A DNA stretch of 35,155 nt from CAZIVO01 sp964542765. Its GTDB lineage: Bacteria > Planctomycetota > UBA1135 > UBA2386. Under the pieces are notes generated by a model, which worked only from the letters and a program-made list of their open reading frames with translations, made no database searches and was not told the origin of the DNA. Within the stretch, counting starts at the first letter, position 1. Each line of letters opens with the position of its first letter. Positions 33,712 through 35,155 of this stretch are shown one piece after another. The position numbers and the translations under genes are program-made. The DNA lies in contig CAZIVO010000027.1 of the NCBI GenBank assembly GCA_964542765.1, positions 1 through 35,155 on the forward strand. Reading direction: 5' to 3'.

Positions 33712-35155
33712 ATGCGCTTGATCCTGCCCATCTCTCTGACTGTTTTCCTGGCCGCAGGCGATCTGACAGCCCAGGTCCGGGTGGGGGGGAGCCGCTCCAC
33801 CCCGGTTCGATCCACACCCACGCGCAGCTCCACCCCGGTTCGATCCACACCCACGCGCAGTTCGTCTCCGGTTCGATCCACACCCACACGCAGCTCATCT
33901 CCAATTAGATCCACCCCCACACGCAGCTCATCTCCAATTAGATCCACCCCCACACGCAGTTTCACGCCAACACGATCCACACCCACACGCAGCTCGTCTC
34001 CAATTCGATCCACCCCCACCAGAACCTACACGCCGACGCCGAGCACCAGAACCTACACGCCGCCATCGAGCACCAGAACCTACACGCCGACGCCGAGCAC
34101 CAGAACCTACACGCCGCCATCGAGCACCAGGACCTACACGCCTCCGTCGAGCACCAGAACCTACACGCCGCCATCGAGCACCCGCCGTTACCTAGGACCC
34201 AGCACGCGAAGTACGAACCGGAATATCTCAGTTCAAACTCGAACGCCCTCGACAACAACTCCTATCACAACGACGAAGATCGGTGGAAATAACCGAACGA
34301 GTCTGCGCGATCTCTATAGCCGAGTGCCCACTTCGAACAGCGGCACCAAACCACGCAGCAGTTCGCCGAGCTATCGCGACACACTCGCCAATCGCTATCG
34401 CATCCAACACGACACAAAACTCAACGATGATTCGGTCCCCGTTCAAACGCCGGGAAAAAAGAGAGTGCCGATCGTCGATGCGGGAGCGGCACGTAGCAAA
34501 TCTCCGACAGCCTCAACACCCAGGCCGAATAGCAATCCCGATGCCAGTGGCGATAGCCCTCGCTCCAGTCCCCCAGCACCCATCATCCGTGATAAAGCTG
34601 CAGACCGCTATCTCGTTCCAGGACGTCCGCTGCCCACTCCAGCCACTCCCACGAAGCTGGACAAGGGTCCGGCCGCCCCCGAAGTCCCCGGTATCTCGCC
34701 ACCAGGATTGGTCGCTGTCGATCCCAACAAACCCCTGCCACGCCCAGATCTACGACGACGCACCGACCGCGATGTAAAAACCGGAGGGGGCCTTATCGGT
34801 GGAGGCTCTATCAAGGGGCCTGATCTCGGCCCAAGGCGCCGCGGTCCACGCCACTTCACCGGTGGCTCGACTCGATACTTCTATGGCAGCAATCACTGGA
34901 ACTCTCACTACAGCACCCTCCGCTTCTGCTTTGGTGGCGGACCCTCTTGGTGCAACTGGGGCCTCTACTCGTATCCCTTCTACTACGGTTGCCACTGGCC
35001 GCGCTGGTACTTCTACAACCGCATGTCCTTCTGCGTTTACTGGAACTCCCACGCATCGTGGCAAACAGCATGCTGGTGGTGGCCACGCAATTACTACATG
35101 CCCTCCGTGTGGTACGTCGACTATGACGACTACGCTCCTTATTACGGAGCCTCCT
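33712..35155 (+). CDS. Exported Ser/Thr/Pro/Arg repeat protein with aromatic-rich C-terminus, cut by the right edge
   Basis: 481 codons are visible with no stop before the edge. ATG 33712 follows GGAG (33702-33705) by six bases, and a signal peptide (LILPISLTVFLAAGDLTA, Gln next) confirms the start. Mature order: six 11-residue repeats of the type STPTRSSSPIR (about 34-99), a hybrid unit, six 9-residue repeats of the type STRTYTPPS (about 111-164), a low-complexity Ser/Pro/Arg linker (about 165-375), then a Tyr/Trp/Cys-rich block (about 385-481) with SFCVYWN and ACWWWPRNYY-like stretches. It is basic in the repeats and so perhaps a wall, matrix or DNA/polyanion-binding surface protein. No known family was recognised. 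Confidence 0.78.
   Translation, partial: MRLILPISLTVFLAAGDLTAQVRVGGSRSTPVRSTPTRSSTPVRSTPTRSSSPVRSTPTRSSSPIRSTPTRSSSPIRSTPTRSFTPTRSTPTRSSSPIRSTPTRTYTPTPSTRTYTPPSSTRTYTPTPSTRTYTPPSSTRTYTPPSSTRTYTPPSSTRRYLGPSTRSTNRNISVQTRTPSTTTPITTTKIGGNNRTSLRDLYSRVPTSNSGTKPRSSSPSYRDTLANRYRIQHDTKLNDDSVPVQTPGKKRVPIVDAGAARSKSPTASTPRPNSNPDASGDSPRSSPPAPIIRDKAADRYLVPGRPLPTPATPTKLDKGPAAPEVPGISPPGLVAVDPNKPLPRPDLRRRTDRDVKTGGGLIGGGSIKGPDLGPRRRGPRHFTGGSTRYFYGSNHWNSHYSTLRFCFGGGPSWCNWGLYSYPFYYGCHWPRWYFYNRMSFCVYWNSHASWQTACWWWPRNYYMPSVWYVDYDDYAPYYGAS
33811..34008 (+). repeat. Six tandem 33-base repeats within a coding region
   Basis: Units begin at 33811, 33844, 33877, 33910, 33943 and 33976, each encoding an 11-residue STPTR-S-(S/T/F)-(S/T)-P-(V/I/T)-R variant. 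Units share long identical stretches such as TCCACACCCAC, so duplication is recent or maintained by recombination. Confidence 0.9.
34009..34203 (+). repeat. 27-base tandem repeats following a hybrid unit
   Basis: A 33-base hybrid (34009-34041, S-T-P-T-R-T-Y-T-P-T-P) joins the two repeat types. Units of 27 bases begin at 34042, 34069, 34096, 34123, 34150 and a degenerate one at 34177, each coding for STRTYTP(P/T)(S/P). The hybrid shows that the 9-residue repeat probably arose from the 11-residue one by losing two codons. Confidence 0.88.

Noticed and set aside
33800..34010. GGTTCGATCC, which looks like a tRNA T-arm, recurring in the right-hand repeats
   Set aside because: It recurs as part of a coding tandem repeat (P-V-R-S); no acceptor stem, anticodon arm or D-arm surrounds it.

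Overview
The window is GC-rich, densely packed bacterial DNA, best explained as chromosomal sequence from a Planctomycetota-like organism. This assignment is an inference. It rests on the many Sec-exported proteins with poorly known folds, a CotH-kinase plus lamin-tail protein, a C-terminal beta-rich domain shared by two unrelated secreted proteins, and paired exported amidohydrolases. No rRNA, tRNA, CRISPR array, transposase or phage gene was seen, so this looks like ordinary chromosome rather than a mobile island.

Layout. 1-96 (-): start of an exported protein cut by the window edge. 286-3548 (+): a PLP aminotransferase translationally coupled to an exported thioredoxin-like/helical-repeat protein. 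3720-5534 (-): S41-type peptidase. 5726-12336 (+): a complete tripartite RND efflux operon (TetR regulator, outer-membrane lipoprotein, adaptor, inner-membrane pump) with a palindrome just before the regulator start. 12407-14877 (-): two exported proteins, the second with a TlpA-like thioredoxin domain. 14923-17530 (+): an HD-domain hydrolase and an exported multi-domain beta-sandwich protein. 17602-24811 (+): a histidine biosynthesis operon. 24887-29319 (+): two coupled amidohydrolase-family exported proteins. 29338-33179 (-): a PHP-domain lipoprotein and a CotH/lamin-tail protein. 33712-end (+): a repeat-rich exported protein cut by the right edge.

The histidine operon is the centre of interest. 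Seven overlapping genes, hisG-hisC/HAD-hisB-hisH-hisF-hisA/I/E-hisD, encode all ten activities from PRPP plus ATP to histidine. Two fusions are unusual: HisC carries a C-terminal HAD phosphatase that probably supplies histinol-phosphate phosphatase (histidinol-phosphatase) activity, and HisA is fused to HisI and HisE in one trifunctional chain. In front of hisG is a 19-codon leader peptide with six histidines in seven codons, followed by four alternately complementary RNA segments. This is the classic layout of ribosome-mediated transcription attenuation. The one weak point is the lack of a clear U-tract after the terminator hairpin.

A second, window-wide pattern is that nine of the ten apparent exported non-lipoproteins have glutamine at the likely first residue after signal-peptide cleavage, suggesting a pyroglutamate-capped secretome.
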